Positions 19,173 through 29,561 of a stretch of DNA of 64,000 nucleotides are shown in pieces (positions within the stretch are counted from its first letter, which is position 1; every line of letters starts with the position of its first letter). The stretch is from NCBI RefSeq assembly GCF_001894825.1, contig NZ_BCWY01000037.1:1-64000 (forward strand). The letters run 5' to 3'. Made by a program: the position numbers and the translations under genes. This DNA comes from Rhodococcus jostii NBRC 16295. GTDB taxonomy: Bacteria; Actinomycetota; Actinomycetes; Mycobacteriales; Mycobacteriaceae. A model generated the notes under the pieces. The model saw nothing but the letters and a program-made list of their open reading frames with translations, had not been told where the DNA came from and ran no database searches.

Positions 19173-20150
19173 GTGAGCACTCCAACTCAGCTCGAACAGC
19201 TCCATCTCGTCCTCGGTGACGAGGAGTTCCTCGTCGAACGCGCGGTGGCGCAGGTCATCGGGCAGGTCCGTGCGACAGCGGACGTGGCGGCGGGCGCGGA
19301 CCTTCCCGTCAACCGGCTGCGGGCGGGCGATGCGGGGGCGCCGGAACTCGCCGAACTGCTCAGTCCCTCCCTGTTCGCCGAAGACCGGGTGGTGGTGCTC
19401 GAGGCCGCAGCCGAGGCGGGCAAGGACGCGGTGGCACTGGTCCTGGGCGCTGCCGGAGATCCACCGCCGGGTGTCGTTCTCGTCGTCCTCCACTCGGGCG
19501 GCGGACGCGCGAAGGCGATGACCGGGGCGTTGGAGAAGCTCGGCGCCGTTGTCCACCCGTGCGCCAAGCTGAAGTCCGGCGACATCATCGGCTTCATCCG
19601 CGGCGAGTTCCGCACACTGGGGGTCCGGGTGTCACCGGAAGTGGTGCAGAGCGTGTTCGAAGGGGTGGGCTCGAATCTGCGCGAGCTGGCCGCGGCGTGC
19701 TCGCAGCTCACGGCAGACACCGGCGGCAAGATCGACGTCGCGGCCGTGCAGCGGTACTACTCGGGCAAGGCCGAGGTCAGTGGATTCGATGTCGCGGACA
19801 AGGCCGTCGCCGGCGACACCGCGGGTGCGATCGAGGCGCTGCGCTGGGCGATGCTGCGGGGTGTGCCACACGTGCTGCTGGCGGACGCGCTCGCCGACGC
19901 GGTGCACTCGATTGCCCGGGTGGCCCCGGCCGGACGGGGAGACCCGTTCCGGATGGCGTCGGAACTGGGTATGCCGCCCTGGAAGATCAAGAAGGCGCAG
20001 GCCCTTGCGAACGGGTGGACACCCACCTCGGTGGGGGAGGCGCTGCGGATCGTCGCCACACTCAACGCCGACGTCAAAGGCGCCGCCGCTGACGCGGACT
20101 ACGCCGTGGAGAGTGCCGTGGGACGCGTCTCCCGGTTACGTCAGATCTGA
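19173..20150 (+). CDS. holA: DNA polymerase III delta subunit
   Basis: Clamp-loader subunit that opens the beta clamp. The 325-residue protein shows the family start [16 protein letters not shown], then [18 protein letters not shown] and the Lys-rich [17 protein letters not shown]. The C-terminal helices are in [20 protein letters not shown]. No Walker motifs are expected in this subunit. GTG at 19173 gives the conserved N-terminus ([12 protein letters not shown]). comEA-comEC-holA then rpsT on the opposite strand is the conserved actinobacterial order. Ends 12 bases before the palindrome shared with rpsT. Confidence 0.95.
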   Translation: MSTPTQLEQLHLVLGDEEFLVERAVAQVIGQVRATADVAAGADLPVNRLRAGDAGAPELAELLSPSLFAEDRVVVLEAAAEAGKDAVALVLGAAGDPPPGVVLVVLHSGGGRAKAMTGALEKLGAVVHPCAKLKSGDIIGFIRGEFRTLGVRVSPEVVQSVFEGVGSNLRELAAACSQLTADTGGKIDVAAVQRYYSGKAEVSGFDVADKAVAGDTAGAIEALRWAMLRGVPHVLLADALADAVHSIARVAPAGRGDPFRMASELGMPPWKIKKAQALANGWTPTSVGEALRIVATLNADVKGAAADADYAVESAVGRVSRLRQI

Positions 20151-20162
20151 CTCGAGACACGA

Positions 20163-20198
20163 CAACAGCCGCTCGATCCTAGGATCGAGCGGCTGTTG
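20163..20198. terminator. Perfect 36-bp palindrome, bidirectional terminator for holA and rpsT
   Basis: Arm CAACAGCCGCTCGATCCT (20163-20180) is followed directly by its exact reverse complement (20181-20198). It sits in the 71-base gap between converging stops, 24 bases from the rpsT stop. As RNA it would form a hairpin of about 16 pairs with a minimal loop in both directions. U-tracts are short, as is usual in high-GC actinobacteria. Confidence 0.8.
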
Positions 20199-20221
20199 GA
20201 GAGCCTACGACGGAAGAACCG

Positions 20222-20482
20222 TCAGATCTTGTTGGCAGCCTGCGCGAGAGCAGACTTCTTGTTGGCAGCCTGGTTGGCGTGAATGACGCCCTTGCTGGCT
20301 GCCTTGTCGAGCTTGCGGCTGGTGGCGACGAGGAGCTCGTTGGCCTTGTCCTTGTCACCGGCCGCCGCAGCCTCGCGGAACGAGCGGATCGCCGTGCGCA
20401 GCGAGGACTTCACCGACTGGTTACGGAGTCGGGCCGCCTCGTTGGTACGGATCCGCTTCACCTGGGACTTGATGTTGGCCAC
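20222..20482 (-). CDS. rpsT: 30S ribosomal protein bS20
   Basis: An 86-residue basic protein that binds 16S rRNA during early small-subunit assembly. It opens [20 protein letters not shown] after the Met and continues with [20 protein letters not shown], then the conserved [17 protein letters not shown] near the end. Length and composition are typical. It is monocistronic on the minus strand, with its own promoter about 75 bases upstream and the 36-bp palindrome downstream. Confidence 0.98.
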   Translation of the reverse strand: MANIKSQVKRIRTNEAARLRNQSVKSSLRTAIRSFREAAAAGDKDKANELLVATSRKLDKAASKGVIHANQAANKKSALAQAANKI

Positions 20483-20555
20483 GCGTAAAATCCTGTCGTC
20501 TTAAGCTGGTTACGGTCGAGAAAGCTGTGGGCGCACACATATGCACCGACAGGCG

Positions 20556-20585
20556 AGATTACCAGTGATCGGTGTCCGATCTCAA
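20556..20585 (-). promoter_or_regulatory. Candidate rpsT promoter
   Basis: On the minus strand TTGAGA (20585-20580) and TAATCT (20561-20556) are separated by 18 bases, a good match to a primary-sigma promoter. It would give a leader of about 65 bases before the rpsT ATG. The divergent ATP-grasp gene begins 66 bases away on the other side. Confidence 0.6.
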
Positions 20586-20650
20586 ACCGGCGCCGGGACG
20601 CGCCGACAAATCCTGCAGCTGCGCTGCTGAACGGGTGTGCATGTAGCAGC

Positions 20651-22425
<1,775 letters not shown>

Positions 22426-22426
<1 letters not shown>

Positions 22427-23397
22427 TGCTGGCGAGGAACGCGGAATCGCTGTACTGGATCGGCCGGTACGTGGAGCGGGCCGACGACATGGCCCGGATT
22501 CTCGACGTCGCCGTGCACCAGTTGCTCGACGACGCCTCGGTGGACCCGGACCGCACGTCCCGGTTGCTGTTGCGGGTGCTCGGCATCGAAGCGCCCGACA
22601 CCCAGCTCGACGTCCGGTCGGTGACGGAACTGGTGGCGTTCAGCCGCAACCAGGTGGGCTCGATCATCGACTCGCTCGCCAGCGCCCGGGAGAACGCTCG
22701 GGGTGCCCGCGAGGTCACGTCCAGCGAGATGTGGGAGTGCCTGAACACCACGTACAACGGGCTCGCGGAACGGGAGCGGGCGTCCAAGCGTCTCGGGCCG
22801 CACGAGTTCTTCCGGTACGTGGAGGAACGGGCGGCGATGTTCGCGGGTCTGGCCGACTCGACCATGAGCCGCGACGACGGGTACCGCTTCCTGCTGCTGG
22901 GCCGCTCGATCGAACGGGTCGACATGCTCGCGCGGATGTTGCTGTCCCGTGCGGGCGACCGCCCGTCCTCGCCGGCGTGGGTGACGGTGCTGCGCTCCGC
23001 GGGAGCCCACGACACCTATTTGCGCACGTACCGCGGAGCGCTGGACGCCAACCGTGTGGTCGAGTTCATCCTGCTGGACCGCCTGTTCCCGCGGTCGGTG
23101 TTCCACGCCATCCGACAGGCGGAGCAGTGCCTCGCCGAACTCGACCACCAGCCCGACAGCCGCGTCGGCCCCCGGGCCGAGGCGCAGCGCCTACTGGGCC
23201 GGGCGCGGAGCGAACTCGAGTTCCTGCCGCCGGGAGTGCTCCTCGAAGACCTCCAGGACAGGCTCGCGGGGTTACAGGAAACCTGCCGGGAGCTGGGAGA
23301 AGCCATAGCGCTGCAGTATTTTCACGCCGCGCCGTGGGTGGCGTGGACCGATGCACGGGCCGTCGGCGGCGACGCCGTCGTGGAGGGAGAGCTGTGA
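22426..23397 (+). CDS. Alpha-E domain protein (DUF403)
   Basis: A 323-residue all-helical protein. The family signature MLARNAESLYWIGRYVERADDMAR is at the very start. LGPHEFFRYVEERAAMFAGL and FLLLGRSIERVDMLARMLL follow, then NRVVEFILLDRLFPRSVFHAI near residue 215. Alpha-E proteins always occur with circularly permuted ATP-grasp and transglutaminase-like proteins and are thought to take part in making or modifying a small peptide. It overlaps both neighbours by a few bases. Biochemical role not established. Confidence 0.93.
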
Positions 23398-24236
23398 GCT
23401 GGCGTATGAGAGTCGTGCACACCACCGGGTATGCCTACGACGCACCGGTCACGTCGTCGTACAACGAGGCCCGTCTCACCCCTCGCGGGGACGGCAGGCA
23501 GACGGTGATCCTGAACCGTGTGGAGACGACACCGGCGACGCGGTCGTACCGCTACACCGACTACTGGGGCACCGCCGTCACCGCATTCGATCTCCATGCG
23601 CCGCACAAGGAACTCGAGGTCACCGGACTGTCCGTGGTGGAGACCGAACCGTTCTGGGAACCGGAGGAGAAGGCGGACTGGGACGAGCTGGCCGGTGCGC
23701 CGCTCACGGACCGGTTCAACGAACAGTTGAGCAACACCACGTTCGTTCCGCGGAACCGCAAACTGGACAGCATCGCCCGGGACCTGCGCAAGGGCCGCAC
23801 CCCCGACGAAGCCGTCGTCGCGGCCGCGGACTGGGTGCATCAGGAGATGGACTACGTCCCGGGGACGACCGGCGTCCACACGTCCGCGGTCGACGCCTGG
23901 GCCGAGCGGCAGGGGGTGTGCCAGGACTATGCGCACCTGACGCTGGTGCTGCTCCGCAGCATGGGAATTCCGAGCCGCTATGTGTCCGGCTATCTGCACC
24001 CGAAACCCGATGCGGCAGTGGATGACACGGTGGCGGGCGAGAGCCACGCATGGGTGGAGGCGTGGACCGGCGCCTGGTGGGGATACGACCCCACCAACGC
24101 CGTGGCGGTCAACGAACAGCACGTGTCGGTGGGCATCGGGCGGGACTACGCGGACGTTCCGCCGCTGAAGGGCATCTTCTCCGGGGGCCGGGCAACTGAT
24201 CTCGAAGTCGTCGTGGAGATCACACGTCTGGCGTAA
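23394..24236 (+). CDS. Transglutaminase-like cysteine peptidase
   Basis: A 280-residue protein with the bacterial transglutaminase-like N-terminal domain (RVVHTTGYAYDAPVTSSYNE) and a transglutaminase core. The triad is visible: Cys in ERQGVCQDYAHLTL near residue 180, His in AGESHAWVEAW near 220, and Asp in WWGYDPTNAV. Such proteins may act as peptidases or amide-forming enzymes in the ATP-grasp/alpha-E cassette. GTG at 23394 overlaps the alpha-E stop (GTGA). No signal peptide, so probably cytoplasmic. Confidence 0.92.
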   Translation: MSWRMRVVHTTGYAYDAPVTSSYNEARLTPRGDGRQTVILNRVETTPATRSYRYTDYWGTAVTAFDLHAPHKELEVTGLSVVETEPFWEPEEKADWDELAGAPLTDRFNEQLSNTTFVPRNRKLDSIARDLRKGRTPDEAVVAAADWVHQEMDYVPGTTGVHTSAVDAWAERQGVCQDYAHLTLVLLRSMGIPSRYVSGYLHPKPDAAVDDTVAGESHAWVEAWTGAWWGYDPTNAVAVNEQHVSVGIGRDYADVPPLKGIFSGGRATDLEVVVEITRLA

Positions 24237-24296
24237 AGTCCCACGCATATCTGTGGAAAGCATGACTAACGATCCATTTCGACGAAGGTGGGTTCA

Positions 24297-25070
24297 ATGT
24301 CTCCAACCGCACAGGAATACGTAGAAGTCGAACCGATCTCGGATCTCAAGAAATACGTAGCAGAGGCGATCGGTACGTTCGTACTGGTCTTCGCGGCAGT
24401 GGGTACGGCTGTTTTCGCCGGAGCCAAGGTCGGGAACCTCGGTGTGGCACTGGCATTCGGACTGACACTCCTCTTCCTCGTCTACGCCATCGGCCCCATC
24501 TCGGGCTGCCACGTCAACCCGGCCGTCACCGTCGGGCACCTCGCGCTCGGCCGGTTGTCCGTCGTGAAGGCCGGGCTGTACGTCGTCGCCCAGATCATCG
24601 GTGGTCTCGTCGCCGGCGTGGTGATCTACGCGATCGCGCAGAGCCTGCCGTCCTACAACCGGGCCGACGACGGTCTCGGCGCCAACGGCTGGGGCGCCCA
24701 CAGCCCGTCGGCGATCAAGGGACCACTCGGCGGGGTCATCGAGAACGGTTACGGCATCGGTGCGGCGATGATCGTCGAAATCCTCCTCACCGCGCTGCTG
24801 GTGTTCGTCGTCCTCGCCTCCACCGACCAGATCTCCGACGTCCCCCTGGCCGGCGTCTCGATCGGATTCACGCTCGCCGTGATCCACCTCGCGTCGATCC
24901 CGATCGACAACACGTCGGTCAACCCCGCCCGCAGCCTCGCCGTCGCGCCCTACCAGAACGGCGCGCTCGCTCAGGTGTGGTTGTTCATCGTCTTCCCGTT
25001 GATCGGTGGCGCGGTGGGAGCGCTGGCCTATCGGTCGCTGTTCGGCCGGTACGACCGACTGCAGAGCTGA
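24297..25070 (+). CDS. aqpZ: MIP-family aquaporin
   Basis: A 257-residue channel of six membrane helices. Both pore motifs are present: SGCHVNPAVTVGH in the first half and DNTSVNPARSLAVAP in the second. The Cys before the first NPA-His context and the Arg in NPARS match water-selective AqpZ channels better than glycerol facilitators. There is a periplasmic insert rich in Gly, Asn and Trp (ADDGLGANGWGAHSPSAIKG) between helices 3 and 4. The ATG at 24297 follows GAAGGTGGG; a GTG at 24288 overlaps that site and is less likely. It follows the transglutaminase gene by 60 bases. Confidence 0.9.
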   Translation: MSPTAQEYVEVEPISDLKKYVAEAIGTFVLVFAAVGTAVFAGAKVGNLGVALAFGLTLLFLVYAIGPISGCHVNPAVTVGHLALGRLSVVKAGLYVVAQIIGGLVAGVVIYAIAQSLPSYNRADDGLGANGWGAHSPSAIKGPLGGVIENGYGIGAAMIVEILLTALLVFVVLASTDQISDVPLAGVSIGFTLAVIHLASIPIDNTSVNPARSLAVAPYQNGALAQVWLFIVFPLIGGAVGALAYRSLFGRYDRLQS

Positions 25071-25947
25071 GCCTCGACTGACCCTCCTGCGGGCCGGGGT
25101 TCTCGCGTGCACACTGCTCGCGCTCACCGCGGCGGTCCCCGCGGCCGCGACCGCCGAGGACGCGCCGCGGCCCGGGCCGAGCTATGTCGCCCTCGGCGAC
25201 TCCCGGGCCTCCGGCCCGCTCATCGAGGTCTCCGCGCACCGGGACCTGTGCCTGCGGTCGCCGGACCTGAATTATCCGGCGAAGCTCGGACAGCTGATCG
25301 GTGCCGCCACCGTCACCGACGTCACGTGTTCCGCAGCCACACCCGCCCACGTGATCACCACCCCGCAGTTCGTGGGGACGAATTTCGCTCCGCCGCAGAT
25401 CGACGCGCTCCGGGCGGACACCGACGTCGTGACGCTGAGTATCGGTGGCGGCGGCTCCAACCACCAGCCCGTATCGGTGCGCTGCGGCGCGATCGCTCCG
25501 GGAGTCGACACCGGCTGCCGCGACGACCCCCGGGCCGAGCAACTCGCGGTCGAGGGGATCGCGAAGATGGCGCCGCAGGTCGATGCCGTGGTGGCCGCGA
25601 TCGTCGCGAAGGCTCCGCACGCCGAGGTATACCTGATCGGGCACGGCGGTTCCGTCGGGCGACGCGGGTGCTGGCCCGAACTGCCGGTGTCCGACGCCGA
25701 CGCGGTCTGGCTCGCGCGGTATTTCGAACGGTTCAACCAGATCTACGTCGACGCCGCCGCCAGGTACGGAGTCCACTACATCGACATCGCGAAGGCCGCC
25801 GTGGACGGCGGACACGACGCGTGCGCACCGACCGGACAGCGGTGGTTCGAGGGTCTTCTGCCGCAGTCACCCGCGGAACCGGTGCATCCGAACGCGCTGG
25901 CGATGACGGCGATCGCCGAGATGGTCGCCGACGACCTGCAACGGTGA
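25006..25947 (+). CDS. Secreted SGNH/GDSL hydrolase, start uncertain
   Basis: A secreted esterase/lipase-type hydrolase. A hydrophobic export segment (LLRAGVLACTLLALTAAVPA) precedes Ala-Thr-Ala-Glu, a likely cleavage region. The nucleophile block SYVALGDSRASGP, the Gly block DVVTLSIGGGGSN and the late PVHPNALAMTAIAEM, with the catalytic His, define the SGNH fold. Three Cys pairs are consistent with export. The reading from GTG at 25006 overlaps the aquaporin gene by 65 bases and gives an over-long N-terminus; no ATG/GTG/TTG lies between the aquaporin stop and the hydrophobic segment, so the true start may be this GTG or a rare codon near 25075. Confidence 0.85.
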   Translation: MARWERWPIGRCSAGTTDCRAEPRLTLLRAGVLACTLLALTAAVPAAATAEDAPRPGPSYVALGDSRASGPLIEVSAHRDLCLRSPDLNYPAKLGQLIGAATVTDVTCSAATPAHVITTPQFVGTNFAPPQIDALRADTDVVTLSIGGGGSNHQPVSVRCGAIAPGVDTGCRDDPRAEQLAVEGIAKMAPQVDAVVAAIVAKAPHAEVYLIGHGGSVGRRGCWPELPVSDADAVWLARYFERFNQIYVDAAARYGVHYIDIAKAAVDGGHDACAPTGQRWFEGLLPQSPAEPVHPNALAMTAIAEMVADDLQR

Positions 25948-26008
25948 CCCGTCAGTGACTCGGCGACGGTGACCCGTCAGTGACTCTGCGACGGGACCCG
26001 TCAGTGCC
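25942..26008. repeat. 25-bp direct repeats between converging genes
   Basis: CGGTGACCCGTCAGTGACTC followed by GGCGA begins at 25942, recurs with one mismatch at 25967, and recurs again as a degenerate shorter copy from 25992. The array covers the last codons of the SGNH hydrolase, the gap and the last codons of the PemK-like gene. Confidence 0.85.
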
Positions 26009-26564
26009 AGCTGAAGTCCGCCCGCAGACGACTCGCGACGACGTCGAATTTGTCGCGGTCCATGACGGCGCCCTCGCGGCGGATCCCCGCCTCCGGCACG
26101 TCCAGCACCCGATCGAGACGGATCCAGCTCGGACGGCCCTCCGCATCCCAGGCTCCCGAGCCGACCGCAATCCAGTCGCGGTCGCCGTCGTGCTTGCTCT
26201 GCGAGGACAGCATCAACCCGAGCAGCGTGTCGCCGTCGCGTCCCACGACGAGCACGGGCCGGTCCTTACCCTGGCTCGGATCCTCCTCGTACGCCACCCA
26301 CGTCCAGACGATCTCGCCCGGATCCGCGCGGCCGTCGAGGTCGGGGGAGTACTCGACCTTCCGGGCCCGATGGGCCGTCGGCGCGGAGTTGGCGGTGACC
26401 GGACGGCCCGGGGTGGGCTTCGGCACGGAGGCCGCCGACCCGGTGAGAACACCGGCCGCGCGGTCCAGTGCGCCGGACTTCTGCAGCTGCGCCAGAAGCT
26501 GCGGGCCCTTGTCCCGTGCAAGTCGGCCCAACGTCTTTCCGATGCTGCTCCACGTGCTCGCCAT
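26001..26564 (-). CDS. PemK/MazF-like protein
   Basis: A 187-residue protein. Residues 1-75 are a helical, Ala/Lys-rich extension (IGKTLGRLARDKGPQLLAQL). From about residue 80 a PemK-type beta-barrel begins: ADPGEIVWTWVAYEEDPSQG then KDRPVLVVGRDGDTLLGLML and the RPSWIRLDRVLDV strand. PemK/MazF proteins are often RNases in toxin-antitoxin pairs. No antitoxin gene flanks it, and the family member beside lepA in mycobacteria is a stand-alone conserved protein, so a toxin role is doubtful. Divergent from lepA. Confidence 0.8.
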   Translation of the reverse strand: MASTWSSIGKTLGRLARDKGPQLLAQLQKSGALDRAAGVLTGSAASVPKPTPGRPVTANSAPTAHRARKVEYSPDLDGRADPGEIVWTWVAYEEDPSQGKDRPVLVVGRDGDTLLGLMLSSQSKHDGDRDWIAVGSGAWDAEGRPSWIRLDRVLDVPEAGIRREGAVMDRDKFDVVASRLRADFSWH

Positions 26565-26629
26565 GGCCGCCGAGCTTAGTGCGTTGATGCCGCAGCAGCC
26601 GCAACGCGGTGGCTTGGATATCCTGACAG

Positions 26630-28522
26630 GTGACAGTGGCCCGGAACCGGGCCGGTGCCGGTCCAGGTAAGGGGTCCCCCATCAGCAGCTTCGCCGACAA
26701 GACGTTCACGGATCCTGCCCGGATCCGGAATTTCTGCATCATCGCGCACATCGATCACGGCAAGTCGACGCTGGCCGACCGCATGCTGCAGCTCACCGGC
26801 GTGGTCGAGGAGCGGCAGATGCGTGCCCAGTACCTCGACCGCATGGACATCGAGCGCGAGCGCGGAATCACGATCAAGGCGCAGAACGTCCGGCTCCCGT
26901 GGAAGGTGGGCGACGATGAGTACGTCATCCACCTCATCGACACTCCGGGCCACGTCGACTTCACCTACGAGGTCTCCCGCGCACTCGAGGCGTGCGAGGG
27001 TGCGGTCCTGCTGGTGGATGCCGCGCAGGGCATCGAGGCGCAGACTCTGGCCAACCTGTACCTGGCGATGGAGAAGGACCTCACCATCATCCCGGTGCTC
27101 AACAAGATCGACCTACCGGCCGCCGACCCCGACCGGTACGCCGAGGAGATCGCGCACATCACCGGGTGCGAACCGGGTGACGTGCTGCGCGTGTCGGGCA
27201 AGACGGGCATGGGCGTGAAGGAACTGCTCGACGAGGTCGTGAAGCAGGTCCCCGCTCCCGTCGGCGACCCCGACGGTCCGGCGCGCGCCATGATCTTCGA
27301 CTCGGTGTACGACGCCTACCGCGGAGTCGTCACCTACGTCCGTGTCGTGGACGGCCGGATCTCGCCGCGCGAGAAGATCACCATGATGTCGACGGGCACC
27401 ACCCACGATCTGATCGAGGTCGGCATCATCTCGCCCGAACCGAAGGCCAGCATCGGGCTCGGCGTCGGCGAGGTGGGGTACCTCATCACCGGTGTGAAGG
27501 ACGTGCGCCAGTCGCGGGTCGGTGACACGGTCACCGCCGCGCGGGGCGGTGCGACGGAACCCCTCGTCGGCTACCGCGATCCCAAGCCGATGGTCTATTC
27601 CGGGCTCTACCCGCTCGACGGTTCGGACTATCCGGTGCTGCGTGACGCCCTCGACAAGTTGCGCCTCAACGACGCCGCTCTCGCCTACGAGCCGGAGACG
27701 TCGGTGGCGCTCGGATTCGGTTTCCGGTGCGGATTCCTCGGACTGCTGCACATGGAGATCACCCGTGACCGGCTCGAGCGCGAGTTCGGGCTCGAATTGA
27801 TCTCGACCTCGCCGAACGTGGTGTACCGGGTGGTGATGGAGGACGGCTCCGAGCACGTCGTCACCAACCCGTCGTACTGGCCGGAGGGCAAGATCCGCGA
27901 AGTGTACGAGCCGATGGTCAAGTGCACCGTCATCGCGCCCAGCGAATTCATCGGCGCGATCATGGAACTCTGCCAGAACCGGCGCGGCGAACTCGGCGGC
28001 ATGGACTACCTGTCCGAGACCCGTGTCGAGCTGCGCTACGAGATGCCCATGGGCGAGATCATGTTCGACTTCTTCGACGCCCTGAAGTCGCGGACCAAGG
28101 GTTACGCCAGCCTCGACTATGAGGAGTCCGGCGAGCAGCAGGCCGACCTGGTGAAGGTGGACATCCTGTTGCAGGGCGAGGCCGTCGACGCGTTCTCGTC
28201 GATCGTGCACCGCTCCGCTGCCGGCGCGTACGGCGGCCGGATGACGTCGAAGCTGCGCGAGCTCATTCCCCGCCAGCAGTTCGAGGTGCCGATCCAGGCG
28301 GCGATCGGATCGAAGATCATCTCCCGTGAGAACATCCGCGCGATCCGCAAGGACGTGCTCGCCAAGTGCTATGGCGGCGACATCAGCCGTAAGCGCAAGC
28401 TGCTCGAGAAGCAGAAGGAGGGCAAGAAGCGGATGAAGACCATCGGCCGGGTCGAGGTTCCGCAGGAGGCATTCGTCGCGGCGTTGTCGTCCGAGGCGGT
28501 CGGGGACAAGCCGAAGAAGTAG
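26630..28522 (+). CDS. lepA: Elongation factor 4
   Basis: Ribosomal translocase-like GTPase of 630 residues that acts on stalled or post-translocation ribosomes. G1 is [14 protein letters not shown], the switch region [13 protein letters not shown]3 DTPGHVDF and G4 [12 protein letters not shown]. The LepA-specific C-terminal domain is visible as [23 protein letters not shown] at 26630 adds a 25-residue basic/Gly-rich lead before [17 protein letters not shown]; a later start is possible. The gene is divergent from the PemK-like gene, the usual order in the phylum. Confidence 0.97.
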   Translation: MTVARNRAGAGPGKGSPISSFADKTFTDPARIRNFCIIAHIDHGKSTLADRMLQLTGVVEERQMRAQYLDRMDIERERGITIKAQNVRLPWKVGDDEYVIHLIDTPGHVDFTYEVSRALEACEGAVLLVDAAQGIEAQTLANLYLAMEKDLTIIPVLNKIDLPAADPDRYAEEIAHITGCEPGDVLRVSGKTGMGVKELLDEVVKQVPAPVGDPDGPARAMIFDSVYDAYRGVVTYVRVVDGRISPREKITMMSTGTTHDLIEVGIISPEPKASIGLGVGEVGYLITGVKDVRQSRVGDTVTAARGGATEPLVGYRDPKPMVYSGLYPLDGSDYPVLRDALDKLRLNDAALAYEPETSVALGFGFRCGFLGLLHMEITRDRLEREFGLELISTSPNVVYRVVMEDGSEHVVTNPSYWPEGKIREVYEPMVKCTVIAPSEFIGAIMELCQNRRGELGGMDYLSETRVELRYEMPMGEIMFDFFDALKSRTKGYASLDYEESGEQQADLVKVDILLQGEAVDAFSSIVHRSAAGAYGGRMTSKLRELIPRQQFEVPIQAAIGSKIISRENIRAIRKDVLAKCYGGDISRKRKLLEKQKEGKKRMKTIGRVEVPQEAFVAALSSEAVGDKPKK

Positions 28523-28573
28523 GGCGCTCGATCCTGTTGTCCGTCGACGTCTGACCGAAAGTAGGTGCGGCCC

Positions 28574-29509
28574 GTGGCCCTCGAAACCTGGCTCACCCGA
28601 ACACTGGGGATCGAGGTGCCGATCTTCGGTGCCCCGATGGGCGGACGGGCCGGCGGGACCCTCGTCGGCGAGGTGTCGAAGGCAGGTGGGCTCGGCCTGC
28701 TCGGCGCGGCGCGGTACGCCACCCCGGAGTGGGTCGCGAAGGAGACGGCGGTCGCGCGGCGCATCGGCGGGGACGCCTTCGGGATCGGGTTGATGACCTG
28801 GGCGCTCGACGACGACGATGCTCTGCTCGACGCCGCGCTGGCCGAGAGTCCGCGGGTCGTGTCGCTGTCGTTCGGCGATCCCGCACCCTATGTCGAGCGG
28901 GTGCACGCCATCGGGGCGCTCGTGGTGTCGCAGGTGAACACGATCGACGATCTGCGGGTCGTGGAGGCCGCGGGTGTCGACTTCGTCATCGCCCAGGGCG
29001 GTGAGGCGGGCGGTCACACCGGCCGGATCGGGACGTTGCCGCTGCTGCAGGAAATTCTCGAGGCCACCGCACTGCCGGTGCTGGCCGCGGGCGGGATCGC
29101 GACCGGTCGCGGACTCGCCGCGGTTCTCGCGGCGGGCGCGGAGGGCGCGATGATCGGGACCGCGTTTCTGGCCAGCCCCGAGACCATCGGACCGGAGTAC
29201 GCCCGCGGCAAGCTGATCGCGGCGGGCAGCGCCGACACCGTGTACACGTCGGTGTTCGACCAGGCGCGCAGCCAGCCGTGGCCCGCCCGGTGGGGTGGAC
29301 GCGCCCTCGGCAACGAGTTCACGTCGCGCTGGCACGGCGCGGACGCTCCCGACACGGAACTCGCGTCCGCCTACGATCCGGCGAACCCCGACCTCGGTGT
29401 CGTGTACGCCGGGGAGGCGGCGGGTCTCGTCACGTCGGAGCGCCCGGCGGGTGACGTGGTGCGCCGGATCGCGGCCGACGCGGAGCGGTTGCTGCGCCGC
29501 TTCGCGTAG
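28574..29509 (+). CDS. Nitronate monooxygenase family flavoprotein
   Basis: A 311-residue FMN-dependent TIM-barrel enzyme that oxidises alkyl nitronates, removing toxic products such as propionate 3-nitronate. VPIFGAPMGGRAGGTLV opens the barrel. The phosphate/catalytic signature is VDFVIAQGGEAGGHTGRIG near residue 140, and LPVLAAGGIATGRGLAAVLA with GAEGAMIGTAFLA are the classic later motifs. GTG at 28574 is preferred over 28565 because GAAAGTAGG then lies at correct distance. It may share a transcript with lepA, 51 bases upstream. Confidence 0.88.
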   Translation: MALETWLTRTLGIEVPIFGAPMGGRAGGTLVGEVSKAGGLGLLGAARYATPEWVAKETAVARRIGGDAFGIGLMTWALDDDDALLDAALAESPRVVSLSFGDPAPYVERVHAIGALVVSQVNTIDDLRVVEAAGVDFVIAQGGEAGGHTGRIGTLPLLQEILEATALPVLAAGGIATGRGLAAVLAAGAEGAMIGTAFLASPETIGPEYARGKLIAAGSADTVYTSVFDQARSQPWPARWGGRALGNEFTSRWHGADAPDTELASAYDPANPDLGVVYAGEAAGLVTSERPAGDVVRRIAADAERLLRRFA

Positions 29510-29561
29510 TAACCCGCCTGATGGCGCTGCCACGCCGCAACTGGAGGGGGTCGGCGCCTGA

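Noticed and set aside
26001-26564. Toxin-antitoxin module around the PemK-like gene
   Set aside because: No antitoxin-like ORF lies next to it, and the long helical N-terminus and lepA-linked position suggest a stand-alone conserved protein.
27113-29533. An 806-codon open frame on the minus strand
   Set aside because: It is antisense to lepA and the nitronate monooxygenase, both with complete motifs. Its translation is rich in Arg, His and Asp, as expected for a GC-rich shadow frame.
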